In this document: positions 38,506-46,721 of the stretch, one piece after another | Position numbering within the stretch: position 1 is the stretch's first letter | Layout of the letters: every line of letters begins with the position of its first letter | Source: CAWATG01 sp963785035 | GTDB lineage: Bacteria > Actinomycetota > Acidimicrobiia > IMCC26256 > CAWATG01 | Assembly: GCA_963785035.1 (NCBI GenBank) | Contig: CAWATG010000015.1 | Coordinates: forward strand, 62,001-126,000 | Reading direction: 5' to 3' | Length of the DNA: 64,000 bases | The notes under the pieces: model-generated | Seen by the model: only the letters and a program-made list of their open reading frames with translations | Told to the model about the DNA's origin: nothing | Database searches by the model: none | Translations under genes and position numbers: made by a program

Positions 38506-39404
38506 TCGCGGCAGTTGCGACGGCGATACAGGCGGCGAATAACACAGGACTTGGCGAAATCTTTTCGCATCCGTTCATGCGCAATGCATTTCTTGCAGGT
38601 ACCCCGATCGCGATCGCGAGTGGTCTCGTGGGGTACTTCCTGGTGCTTCGCGGACAGGTGTTCAGTGGCGACGCTTTGAGCCATGTCGCGATACCGGGCG
38701 CGCTGGGTGCGCTCATGCTCGGTGTCGACGCGCGCCTCGGGCTCTTCGTCGTCACCATTGCCGTTGGGCTGCTGATGGGTGTGCTGGGTCGCCGGGGAAG
38801 CCCTGATGAGGTCGTGATTGGCGTTGTCTTCACGGCGATTCTCGGGCTGGGCGCGTTACTTATGAGCCTTTCGAGTCGGCGGTCCGGTGGGACCGACGGT
38901 TCGGCCAATGTCAGTGTCCTCTTCGGTTCGATCTTCGGCCTGAGCGCGGATCAGACACTCGTGGCCGCGGTGGTCGGGGTTGTGATCTGCGCAGCGATCG
39001 TGTGGCTCGCGCGACCTTTGCTCTTTGCGAGCGTGGACGAAGCGGTCGCGTCGGGTCGTGGTGTTCCGGTGCGCGCGCTTGGCGTTGGATTCCTTGGTCT
39101 CGTTGGGTTGTGCGCGGCTGAGGCAGCACAGGTTGTGGGCTCACTCCTCTTGTTGGGTTTGCTCACCGCTCCAGCTGGAGCTGCACGGCTTCTCACCGAC
39201 CGTCCGTGGCGAGGGCTGTTCCTGGCCGCCGTGACCGCAACTGTGGCGATGTGGGGGGGTTTGGTACTCAGCTATCTGGTTGGGCGTGTACCGCCGAGCT
39301 TCTCGATCATCGCGCTCGCAGCAGCGATCTACCTCGGCGCAAGTATCGGTACGACATTCAGGATTGCGCCGGCGCGACGTGCCGGGCGAATAGGACGGCC
39401 ATGA
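38502..39404 (+). CDS. metal ABC transporter permease, second
   Basis: About 300 aa, ABC-3 family. FMRNAFLAGTPIAIASGLVGYFLVLRGQVFSGDALSHVAIPGALGAL shows the same start as the previous permease, and ASGRGVPVRALGVGF and AQVVGSLLLLGLLTAPAGAARLLT the same C-terminal core. GTG 38502 overlaps the previous stop by 4 bp; the end overlaps the Fur-family gene (ATGA). Two distinct permeases plus one ATPase suggest a heterodimeric channel. Confidence 0.88.
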   Translation: MIAAVATAIQAANNTGLGEIFSHPFMRNAFLAGTPIAIASGLVGYFLVLRGQVFSGDALSHVAIPGALGALMLGVDARLGLFVVTIAVGLLMGVLGRRGSPDEVVIGVVFTAILGLGALLMSLSSRRSGGTDGSANVSVLFGSIFGLSADQTLVAAVVGVVICAAIVWLARPLLFASVDEAVASGRGVPVRALGVGFLGLVGLCAAEAAQVVGSLLLLGLLTAPAGAARLLTDRPWRGLFLAAVTATVAMWGGLVLSYLVGRVPPSFSIIALAAAIYLGASIGTTFRIAPARRAGRIGRP

Positions 39405-39853
39405 TGATCAAGCGCCACTTGGACCCTGCTCTGTACGAACAAGTGGCGCAGCGCCTGAGTGAGGTGGGTCAGCGTCTGACGAGAAATCGTGTGGCGCTCC
39501 TTGTGGTCTTGGCCGATGCGGGCCGTCCTCTCACCATTCCTGACATCGGACTGGCAGATCCTGCGCTCGCGGTCAGCTCGACGTATCGGAATCTCACGGC
39601 TTTGGAGGAAGCAGGAATTGTCGACCGGGTCGTTACGACGGGCGAGTTCGTTCATTATGAACTCGCAGAGGATCTCACTGACCACCATCATCACTTGGTG
39701 TGTTCGAGTTGTGGATCGGTCGACGACGTCGAGGTTCCCTCAAAGCTTGAACAATGCGTCAATGAGGTAGCCCGCGATGTGGCTCGCAGAACGGGTTTTC
39801 GAACGGAACGGCATCTCTTGGATCTGATCGGGTTGTGCGAGCGATGTGCATGA
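39401..39853 (+). CDS. Fur-family metal-responsive repressor (Zur-like)
   Basis: A 150-aa Fur-superfamily protein. Winged helix (QRLTRNRVALLVVLADAGRPLTIPDI, SSTYRNLTALEEAGIVDRV), then the metal domain: DHHHHLVCSSCGSVDDVE and the C-terminal LCERC, giving two CxxC structural zinc pairs. The His cluster suits Zn or Fe sensing; co-transcription with the ABC genes favours Zur or Mur. It is the likely ligand of the box at 35745. ATG 39401 overlaps the permease stop by 4 bp. Confidence 0.88.
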   Translation: MMIKRHLDPALYEQVAQRLSEVGQRLTRNRVALLVVLADAGRPLTIPDIGLADPALAVSSTYRNLTALEEAGIVDRVVTTGEFVHYELAEDLTDHHHHLVCSSCGSVDDVEVPSKLEQCVNEVARDVARRTGFRTERHLLDLIGLCERCA

Positions 39854-40838
39854 AGGGATGCCTGTGGACGCTGTAACCCGGGTGTATCGCAATGGAGTGC
39901 TCGAATCCGATACGGCCCGACTCGAGGATGTCGATGTCTACCTCCAGCAAGGAGATGCGCTTGTCTGGGTAGATCTCATTCACCCAATTGCGCCTGAGCT
40001 TCACGCGTTGGCTGAGGAACTCGGTGTTCACGAATTGGCACTCGAGGATGTTCTGTCTCCACATGAACGCCCGAAGTTGGATGCGTATGAGCATCACCTG
40101 TTCTTCTCATGTCATGCGATGACGCTTGACAGCGAGAATTGGCGTCTCGACGAGTGCGAAATCGATGTCTTGGTCGGCGACCGGTGGCTCGTGACGGTTC
40201 GTAAGGACGAGAGCGCTTCCCTGCGCTCGGTTGCGGACCGAGCGGCGCAGTCGCCCAAGCTCATGGGTCATGGAGTGAACTTTCTGTTTTATGCGTTGCT
40301 CGACCACGTCATCGATCAGTACTTCGATGTTGTTGCCGCATTCGAAGACTATTACGACGAAGTCAGCGATGGGATTTTCGGCGACGAGCCGCTCAACCCG
40401 ACCGAGCAGCGCCGCTGGTTCGCCATGCGGCAGGCACTTGTGCGCTTTCACCGCTTGGCAGTGCCGCTCCGTGAGGCGGTCAGCGGCGTGATGCGACGCA
40501 ATGGTGACGGGATCGCGAGCGATCTGTACCCGTACTTTCAGGATGCCTACGACCACATTCTTGTCGTCGGTGAAGCAACGGATTCGCTTCGAGAGCTTGT
40601 GGGAACGATTGTCGAAACGAATATCAGCCTGCGCGACTATCACCAAAACATGGCGATGAAGAAGGTGACGAGTTGGGCGGCGATCATTGCCGTGCCGACG
40701 TTGGTCAGTGGCTACTACGGGATGAACGTGCCGTATCCGGGTTACGGGCAACACTCAGGAGTTGTCGCGTCTGCTGGCCTTATTGTCATTCTCTCGGGCG
40801 GGCTGTTCGCAGTGTTTCGCCGCAAGGATTGGATTTGA
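39846..40838 (+). CDS. corA: CorA-family Mg2+/Co2+/Ni2+ channel
   Basis: A 330-aa protein. The cytoplasmic domain (ALVWVDLIHPIAPELHALAEELGVHELALEDVLS) is followed by the long helix and two C-terminal TM helices with the signature YGMNVPYPG (GMN pore motif). The end FRRKDWI is typical. It forms a homopentameric divalent cation channel. It overlaps the end of the Fur-family gene (GTG 39846; ATG 39858 is an alternative), which places it as the last gene of the metal operon. Confidence 0.92.
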   Translation: MHEGMPVDAVTRVYRNGVLESDTARLEDVDVYLQQGDALVWVDLIHPIAPELHALAEELGVHELALEDVLSPHERPKLDAYEHHLFFSCHAMTLDSENWRLDECEIDVLVGDRWLVTVRKDESASLRSVADRAAQSPKLMGHGVNFLFYALLDHVIDQYFDVVAAFEDYYDEVSDGIFGDEPLNPTEQRRWFAMRQALVRFHRLAVPLREAVSGVMRRNGDGIASDLYPYFQDAYDHILVVGEATDSLRELVGTIVETNISLRDYHQNMAMKKVTSWAAIIAVPTLVSGYYGMNVPYPGYGQHSGVVASAGLIVILSGGLFAVFRRKDWI

Positions 40839-40873
40839 ACGTTGGGTCACCGACGGTTCGAACGCTGTCGCGT

Positions 40874-42235
40874 TCAGGCGTTGCGAGGGAGCTGTGAGAA
40901 CGGCAAGGTCTTTTCGTTGCCGGGTTCCTTCGGTAACCCCAGCACACGCTCGCCAATGATGTTGCGCTGCACCTGATCTGTTCCGCCGTAGATCGATGGT
41001 GCTTGCGCGAACAGCGCCATGCTCGTGACCATCGCCAACGCAGGATTTCCGGTTGCCTTGTCGAGCGCGGGCCGGTCCTTTTCGTCGTAGGCGTGGAGCA
41101 ATCCGGCGGGACCGGTGATACGCAATCCCACGTCACGCGAGACGCGCATCATCTCGCTCATCATGAGCTTCGAGATGTTGGGCAGTCCAGGGATGTCTTT
41201 TCCAGTCGCGCGCGCTGCCTTTGCGCGCAAGGTGCCGATGCGGCCGATTTCGCCGAGCGTGTAGAGCTTCGCCAACTCCTGGCGGATGAGTGGATCCTTC
41301 GCTGTCCCGTTCGCCTTGGCAAGGTCGATCAACACCGATGAGCCGATGCCCATCACCGCGACATTCGATTCCTTCGGCTTCTTTGACGAGCCACTCCCAG
41401 ACGCTGCTTTCTTGGAGGGCTTGCGTTCCTTGACGAAGTCGCCCGCACGTCTGTCGAGATGTCCGGCAATCGTTCCCGGTGAGGCGATACCGCCCGCAGC
41501 GGTACCACCGCCTGCACCAAGCGATGAGCGCTCAAAGCCCAACGTCGTGTTGGCCGCAGCCCAGCCCAATCCCGCTGTGCCGATGATCGCGTCGTTCGAG
41601 ACCCGCGTGTTGGTCAGGAACACCTCGTTGAACAGAGCGTGCCCCGTCATCTCGCGAAGCGGCCGAATCTCGACGCCCTCTTGGAGCATGTTGAATGCGA
41701 ACCAGGTGATGCCCTGGTGTTTTGGCACCTCTGGGTCCGTGCGCGCGAGCAACATGCCGAGGTCGGCGGTCTTGCCCATGGACGTCCAGACCTTCTGCCC
41801 GTTGACGATCCACTCGTCTCCGTCGCGAACGGCCCGGGTGGTGAGACCGGCGAGGTCCGAGCCGGCGCCTGGTTCGCTGAAGAGCTGACACCAGGCCTTG
41901 GCGCCCGTGACGATGTCAAGGACGTAACGGTCGATCTGTTGCTGTGTGCCGTGGGTGGCGATTGTCGGTCCCGCGAGCATCAGCCCTAGACCACCGGGGG
42001 CGCCGAGCGCGCCGAATGCGTCGATTTCGTTCTGGACACGAACGGTGTCGCCACGTGAGAGTCCACGTCCATATGCGTTGGGTGGATTCGACGGGGCCGA
42101 CCATCCGGCGCGTCCGAGACGATCCCACCACTCGCGAACCGTGAGGTCCGGGTTCCAGTTGTCGCTCAGCCAGGAGCGGAGCTCGTCGATCACGTCGACG
42201 GTGGGCGTGGCAACGTCGGTGGTTTGGTCAGGCAC
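40874..42235 (-). CDS. acyl-CoA dehydrogenase
   Basis: A 453-aa flavoprotein. WCQLFSEPGAGSDLAGLTTRA (FAD contact), EWIVNGQKVWTSMGKTADLGMLLART, GITWFAFNM and the C-terminal IYGGTDQVQRNIIGERVLGLP (catalytic/FAD-tail region) are typical. It lies with the large steroid/fatty-acid-type acyl-CoA dehydrogenases of actinobacteria. Unusual: between the middle beta domain and the C-terminal helices a Lys/Ser/Gly-rich insertion of about 25 residues (RKPSKKAASGSGSSKKPKES) is present. A substrate cannot be assigned. Confidence 0.9.
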   Translation of the reverse strand: MPDQTTDVATPTVDVIDELRSWLSDNWNPDLTVREWWDRLGRAGWSAPSNPPNAYGRGLSRGDTVRVQNEIDAFGALGAPGGLGLMLAGPTIATHGTQQQIDRYVLDIVTGAKAWCQLFSEPGAGSDLAGLTTRAVRDGDEWIVNGQKVWTSMGKTADLGMLLARTDPEVPKHQGITWFAFNMLQEGVEIRPLREMTGHALFNEVFLTNTRVSNDAIIGTAGLGWAAANTTLGFERSSLGAGGGTAAGGIASPGTIAGHLDRRAGDFVKERKPSKKAASGSGSSKKPKESNVAVMGIGSSVLIDLAKANGTAKDPLIRQELAKLYTLGEIGRIGTLRAKAARATGKDIPGLPNISKLMMSEMMRVSRDVGLRITGPAGLLHAYDEKDRPALDKATGNPALAMVTSMALFAQAPSIYGGTDQVQRNIIGERVLGLPKEPGNEKTLPFSQLPRNA

Positions 42236-42348
42236 GGTTGCTCCTCAAATGGCGGCGGAGAGGCGTCCGAGTCAAAGCGGCCGCCGTTCCAGTAAGGCAG
42301 CCACGCATCATAGGTGTCAAACAGGCTCATGGCAGTGGGTGCTGCGGG

Positions 42349-42858
42349 TCAGGGAGCGAGACGGGTGACGAGTCGGTCGACCAGTTCGACAACTTCCCGG
42401 GCGCACGCTTCGAAGACGTCGAGCTCGTGGCCGCCGGGATCGAGAACCTCCTCCCATGACTGGAGCTCCACCGTGTCGAGTCCGAGCGCGGCAACCTTCT
42501 CCTCGATCTGGCCGGGTCCTGGTGGCCAGTGCAGTGCGAGGCGATGCAGCGTGCCCGTCTTGGCGGCAGCATCGGGAAACTGTTGGCGAATCCAGGTCAC
42601 GTGTTCCGGCGCGAGCGCGATGACGAGGTCGGCGTTCTCGAGTTCCGATCCGTTGATCTGGCGGCTGACGTGCTGTGGCACCGAGAGCCCGACCGACTCG
42701 ATTGCGGCCCGTGTTCGACGGCTCATCGGTTGGCCTTCGACCACGAAGGTGCCGCGCGTGTGCACGGTGACATCGCCGAGACGCTGGGCGAGGGCTGCTC
42801 CCGCCATCACCGAACGTGCGGCGTTTCCCGTGCAGACGGTGACCAGGTTCAGTGGCAA
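42349..42858 (-). CDS. low-molecular-weight protein-tyrosine phosphatase family protein
   Basis: About 169 aa from the TTG at 42858 (AAGGAG lies 10 nt upstream). The catalytic loop VCTGNAARS (C-x5-R) begins at about residue 8. The general-acid region near the C terminus reads VLDPGGHEL; the usual Asp-Pro pair is present as D-P. The frame is open to 42939, but that extension lies across the end of the upstream gene and is Ser/Thr-rich. Roles in actinobacteria include dephosphorylating tyrosine or arsenate reduction; neither can be chosen here. Confidence 0.82.
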   Translation of the reverse strand: MPLNLVTVCTGNAARSVMAGAALAQRLGDVTVHTRGTFVVEGQPMSRRTRAAIESVGLSVPQHVSRQINGSELENADLVIALAPEHVTWIRQQFPDAAAKTGTLHRLALHWPPGPGQIEEKVAALGLDTVELQSWEEVLDPGGHELDVFEACAREVVELVDRLVTRLAP

Positions 42859-42886
42859 CGTGGAATTGCTCCTTGGACTCTGTGCC

Positions 42887-42923
42887 GAGTCTCTCAGCGT
42901 GGCTGTCTGGCTGAGTCTCTCAG
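42887..42923. repeat. two direct copies of GAGTCTCTCAG, 26 bp apart
   Basis: Copies at 42887-42897 and 42913-42923 lie just upstream of the phosphatase gene's preferred start (on its strand), across the 3' end of the M15 peptidase gene. The 26-bp period could suit tandem protein-binding sites. Chance duplication is possible. Confidence 0.35.
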
Positions 42924-44248
42924 AGTGTTGCGTCGCCATAGGCGAAGACGTCGCCGCCTGCGGTCACGATCCAATAGCCGTTGCCCGTCGTGGTCGGCGT
43001 CATGCCGATGACGGGCGAGCGGACAGGTTGGCCGGCAGCAGAACCGAAGAACTTCGCGTCACCGAAGGCGAAGATGCCGCCATCTGCGGCAACGAGCCAG
43101 TAGCCGTTCCCGCTAGCGGTTCCTGCAATGCCGACAATCGGCTGATTGATGGGCGTTCCACCGAGGGTCCCGAAGAACTTCATGTCCCCAAAGCCGAAGA
43201 TCCCGCCGTCCGCGCCGACGAGCCAGTAGCCCTTGCCTGTTGGTGTCGGCGCCATCGCCATGACCGGCCGTGCCAATCGCTCGGCTCCCATGGAGCCGAA
43301 GAATTTCGCGTCGCCGAAACTGAAGATGCCGCCATCTGCAGCGACAAGCCAGTAGCCGCGTCCCGTCGGTGTCGCGGTGACTCCCACGACTGCTTCGTTG
43401 AGTGGACGTCCACCCATCGAACCGTGAAATGTTGCGTCCCCGAATGCGAAGACGCCACCGTCGGCCGCTGCCATGAGGTACCCGTTTCGTGCGGGTGTCG
43501 ACGCCGAACCGACAACCAGCCAGTTGATCGGTACTGCCGCCATCGACCCGGCGTTGGCGAGCGATCCGCGGACTTCGATGTCCCCGAGCCCGGTCACGAG
43601 GCCGTATCCCTTGTCTGACGGTCCACCGACGAGCCCTACGACGTCAGCGCGGATCGGGTCACGTCCGAGCCTCCCGCCGTCACCAACCCACTCCCAATGC
43701 CACGGTTCCGGGCAGGCGCTGCCGCCGGGTTCTGCCCACCCGGGGTGGTTCCAACCCACGGCACTCGCCCGACGCTTCAGAAATGCATATCCCTTTGAGG
43801 AAAATCTGAGTGAGCCGGCGTTGTCTTCCATGTCAGCGGCCTTGCCCCAGCCATGCATCGAATTGCCGACGGGCTTACCCGTTGGAGTGCGGGAGACGGA
43901 AGCCGCACACGCGGAGTTGCCATTGGCGGTGGCGCTTCGCTGCGCGACGACCTGCAGGTCCAGTGGCCGATAGCACTCGTCTGCGTCGAGGCGGATGCCC
44001 TCGGCCCGAGCCAGGGAGAAGAGCCGGTACAGACTCGTGGCGGCCGCGCGAACTGCACGACACGTCGGCGTGATCTTGACGAGATCGGACTCCGGGACCT
44101 CACCGTTGACCTTGCCGGCGAGGGGTGACGGCCGGTTGTCGGACGTGATCGGGGTCGAAGCGACCGCTGTTGCCGAGAGAGATCCTGTGAGCGTCGCGGC
44201 GAGGAGAAGGAGAGCACCGATGAAGGCGACTCGCTGAATTCGGGCCAT
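42920..44248 (-). CDS. secreted M15-family D-Ala-D-Ala carboxypeptidase with C-terminal 42-residue repeats
   Basis: A 442-aa protein. Signal peptide (GALLLLAATLTGSLSATAVAS, to about residue 31). Peptidase M15/VanY-like domain with the zinc motif SMHGWGKAADME (H-x6-D pattern) and the late PWHWEWVG. From residue 214 to the end are five 42-residue units plus a partial one, the beta-propeller-like GYWLVAADGGIFAFGDAKFFGS family. These repeats are common in secreted proteins of Acidimicrobiia. The enzyme would trim peptidoglycan stems and the repeats may bind cell-wall polymers. The last unit stops after 19 residues. Confidence 0.88.
   Translation of the reverse strand: MARIQRVAFIGALLLLAATLTGSLSATAVASTPITSDNRPSPLAGKVNGEVPESDLVKITPTCRAVRAAATSLYRLFSLARAEGIRLDADECYRPLDLQVVAQRSATANGNSACAASVSRTPTGKPVGNSMHGWGKAADMEDNAGSLRFSSKGYAFLKRRASAVGWNHPGWAEPGGSACPEPWHWEWVGDGGRLGRDPIRADVVGLVGGPSDKGYGLVTGLGDIEVRGSLANAGSMAAVPINWLVVGSASTPARNGYLMAAADGGVFAFGDATFHGSMGGRPLNEAVVGVTATPTGRGYWLVAADGGIFSFGDAKFFGSMGAERLARPVMAMAPTPTGKGYWLVGADGGIFGFGDMKFFGTLGGTPINQPIVGIAGTASGNGYWLVAADGGIFAFGDAKFFGSAAGQPVRSPVIGMTPTTTGNGYWIVTAGGDVFAYGDATL
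42923..43609 (-). repeat. tandem 126-bp/42-aa repeats in the M15 peptidase gene
   Basis: Units align exactly at 42 residues: GYGLVTGLG, GYLMAAADGG, GYWLVAADGG, GYWLVGADGG, GYWLVAADGG, then partial GYWIVTAGGD. The first unit is most divergent. Sequence drift at the DNA level argues for old duplication rather than recent expansion. Confidence 0.85.
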
Positions 44249-44278
44249 GTGCCGAATTCTCGCGCTTGCGTTGGGTGG

Positions 44279-44875
44279 TCAGATGGCAGTGGGGAAGAAC
44301 TGCCTGATGATCCGGTCGACGAGATCGTTCGTCAGGCCATCCTTGTGGAACGTGAGGTAATGGAGCATGAGCGCCGGAACGACGCTGGAAAGGAGGTCGA
44401 CATCGGAGTCTGCGGGGAGTTGACCGCTTGTCACCGCGGACTGTAAGAGGCTCCGGGTCTGCCCCCGGCGTTCATCGAGGAACTGGCGGTTGAACTCGTT
44501 GGCGAGCTCGGGGTGCCTGATGCGCTCCGCGGTGAAGGCTGCGATGAGCTTTCCGTCGCTGCCCGAATATCCCTGGTATAGCGCCTCGACGACTGTCCGC
44601 AGATCGGTGCGGATGTCGCCGGTAGTGGTGGGTCGGGGTCTGGGAGCGACGTGCTGGCGGATCGCGTGCGCAACGAGCTCGGCCTTGTTCTGCCACCGCC
44701 TGTACAGCGTCGCTTTTCCTGCCCCGACACGCGCAGCGACGCCTTCCATCGTCATGGCGTCGAAGCCGTCCTCAACGAGCGCGACAAGGGTCGCTTCGAG
44801 GATCTCGCGCTCGCGCTTTTCCGAGCGTGGGCGCCCAGGACGCGCGGTGGCGGTGCCCTCAGCGATGACGGTCAT
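44279..44875 (-). CDS. TetR-family transcriptional regulator
   Basis: A 198-aa repressor. HTH region GFDAMTMEGVAARVGAGKATLYRRWQNKAELV at residues 37-68 is a clear TetR_N. The C-terminal domain is of the TetR_C_11/MFS-associated type. The gene lies 21 bp downstream of, and on the same strand as, the DHA2 efflux gene, so it probably regulates that pump; the palindrome at 46632 is its likely site. Confidence 0.88.
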   Translation of the reverse strand: MTVIAEGTATARPGRPRSEKREREILEATLVALVEDGFDAMTMEGVAARVGAGKATLYRRWQNKAELVAHAIRQHVAPRPRPTTTGDIRTDLRTVVEALYQGYSGSDGKLIAAFTAERIRHPELANEFNRQFLDERRGQTRSLLQSAVTSGQLPADSDVDLLSSVVPALMLHYLTFHKDGLTNDLVDRIIRQFFPTAI

Positions 44876-44896
44876 GCCGTCGCGATCCGGGTACGG

Positions 44897-46567
44897 TCAG
44901 GTGCGAACATCGTCCTCGACGGAGAGCTCGTCGGCGAGGTCAGCGGCCAAGCTCACGGGGAACACGTCCACGGAACTGAGGCCGAGGGGTACCGCGTCGA
45001 TTGCCGTCGCGTGGTCAAAGCCAGGCTCGGAAGCGCGTGCGGGGAGCCACTTGAAGACCGCGATTGCGCCGAGTAACAAGACGACACCACCGACGGTCGT
45101 TGCAGTGTGCATCCCATCGACGAATGCATGCTGCGCGGCGTCGATGATCTTGGGTGCGAAGGGTTTCGCTCGGGGATCTTGGTTGGCGATCCCGAAGGCC
45201 GTGCCGATCGAGTTCTTCGCTTGATCGACCACCGCCGCAGGGATCCCCTTCAGCGAGGAGGTCATCTCCGAGGAGAACCGCGACGACAGGATCGACCCGA
45301 AGAGCGCAACTCCGAGAGCACCGCCGACCTGACGGGTCGTGTCGTTCATGGCGGACCCGACTCCCGCCTTCTCGTGTGGCAGCGAGCCCATGATCGCCTC
45401 CGTCGCGGGCGCCATGATGTTGGCCATACCGATGGCGAGCAAGATCGAGACGAGTATCACGTTGATCTCGGAGCTGTCCGTTGTCAGGAACTGCATGGAG
45501 AACATCGACAGCGACGCTACCGCCATACCCGTCGCTACGACGGTTTTGTTGCCGAACCGGTGGACGATCCGAGTGGACAACGGTGCGAGGATCATGACCG
45601 TGATCGAGAGGGGTATCCACACCGCGCCGGCTCGGACGGTGGAGAGATGGAGCACGGTTTGGAGATATTGCGTCAGGAGGAAAAGCATTCCGAACATCGC
45701 GAAGAACGTGAGCGTGATGGCCGCGCTCGCGGCCGAGAACCGCGGGTTGGAGAAAAAGGAGATGTCCAACATCGGGCTCTTGTAGGAACGCTCCCACATG
45801 ATGAACGCGGCCGCGACGAGCGCACCCACGACGAATGCAGTCACCACCTCCGGTGAGGTCCAACCCTTGGCGGGGCCTTCGATGATGGCCCACAGCAATG
45901 TGCCGAGGCCCACGATCGACAACCCTGAGCCAACAGGATCGAGGCTCGGCGCGGATGGATCGCGAGAGTCGGGTATGAGGGTGAAGCCTCCGACCAGCGC
46001 GATCAAGACCACTGGGATGTTGACGAGGAAGACGGCACCCCACCAAAAGTGTTCGAGGAGTGCGCCGCCGGCGACAGGGCCGACCCCGATACCGACCGCG
46101 GAAACTCCTGCCCAGACACCAATGGCGACGGCACGTTCGCGAGGATCCCTGAACACGTTGGTCAGGATCGACAGGGTGGCCGGCATGATGAATGCGCCGC
46201 CGATTCCCATCAATGCGCGTGAAGCGATCAGCATCGACGCTGAGCCCGCCAACGCGGAGATCATGGAGCCGATTCCGAAGATGACGATGCCGGCCGTGAG
46301 TGCCCGATAGCGGCCGAAACGATCACCAAGGCTTCCGGCGGTGAGCAGCAACCCCGCGAACACGATGGTGTAGGAGTCGACGATCCACTGCAGCTGGCTG
46401 CCGGATGCGCCGAGGCCGCCGGAGGCGGTCGGTTTCGCCAACGTCGGTAACGCGACGTTGAGGATCGTGTTGTCGAGCCCGATGATCATGAGGCTCAGGC
46501 AGAGGACCAGGAGGGTGTACCAGCGCCTCTGATATGCGACGGATGGATCGGCGAGACGAGCGCGCAT
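44897..46567 (-). CDS. DHA2-family MFS efflux transporter
   Basis: A 556-aa 14-TM drug/H+ antiporter of the EmrB/QacA type. MFS motif A in GDRFGRYRALTAG, DHA2 motif LQWIVDSYTIVFAGLLLTAGSLGDR in TM1-2, and motif C (GVSAVGIGVGPVAGGALLEHF) in TM5. A late loop has SLPHEKAGVGSAMNDTTRQVGGALG. It likely exports hydrophobic compounds. The regulator follows 21 bp downstream. It is paralogous to the pump at 49573. Confidence 0.92.
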   Translation of the reverse strand: MRARLADPSVAYQRRWYTLLVLCLSLMIIGLDNTILNVALPTLAKPTASGGLGASGSQLQWIVDSYTIVFAGLLLTAGSLGDRFGRYRALTAGIVIFGIGSMISALAGSASMLIASRALMGIGGAFIMPATLSILTNVFRDPRERAVAIGVWAGVSAVGIGVGPVAGGALLEHFWWGAVFLVNIPVVLIALVGGFTLIPDSRDPSAPSLDPVGSGLSIVGLGTLLWAIIEGPAKGWTSPEVVTAFVVGALVAAAFIMWERSYKSPMLDISFFSNPRFSAASAAITLTFFAMFGMLFLLTQYLQTVLHLSTVRAGAVWIPLSITVMILAPLSTRIVHRFGNKTVVATGMAVASLSMFSMQFLTTDSSEINVILVSILLAIGMANIMAPATEAIMGSLPHEKAGVGSAMNDTTRQVGGALGVALFGSILSSRFSSEMTSSLKGIPAAVVDQAKNSIGTAFGIANQDPRAKPFAPKIIDAAQHAFVDGMHTATTVGGVVLLLGAIAVFKWLPARASEPGFDHATAIDAVPLGLSSVDVFPVSLAADLADELSVEDDVRT

Positions 46568-46631
46568 TTAGACCTCGTGAGTAGGGCTCGGGGGGATCGG
46601 GGGGTGCCGTGAAACCGCAGGCAGTAGCGTA

Positions 46632-46660
46632 TTTCGATACGGAACGGTGCCGTAGCGAAA
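46632..46660. promoter_or_regulatory. 29-bp palindromic operator upstream of DHA2 transporter
   Basis: TTTCGATACGG (46632-46642), 7-bp centre, CCGTAGCGAAA (46650-46660): eleven-base half-sites with one mismatch. It lies 65 bp upstream of the transporter start. Size and symmetry suit a TetR dimer-of-dimers site, probably for the TetR encoded by the next gene. Confidence 0.7.
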
Positions 46661-46721
46661 TTATCGTAGCACAGAGCCGGGACAGGACCGGGCGAGAATC
46701 GGGGGTCTGGGATCCAACCGC

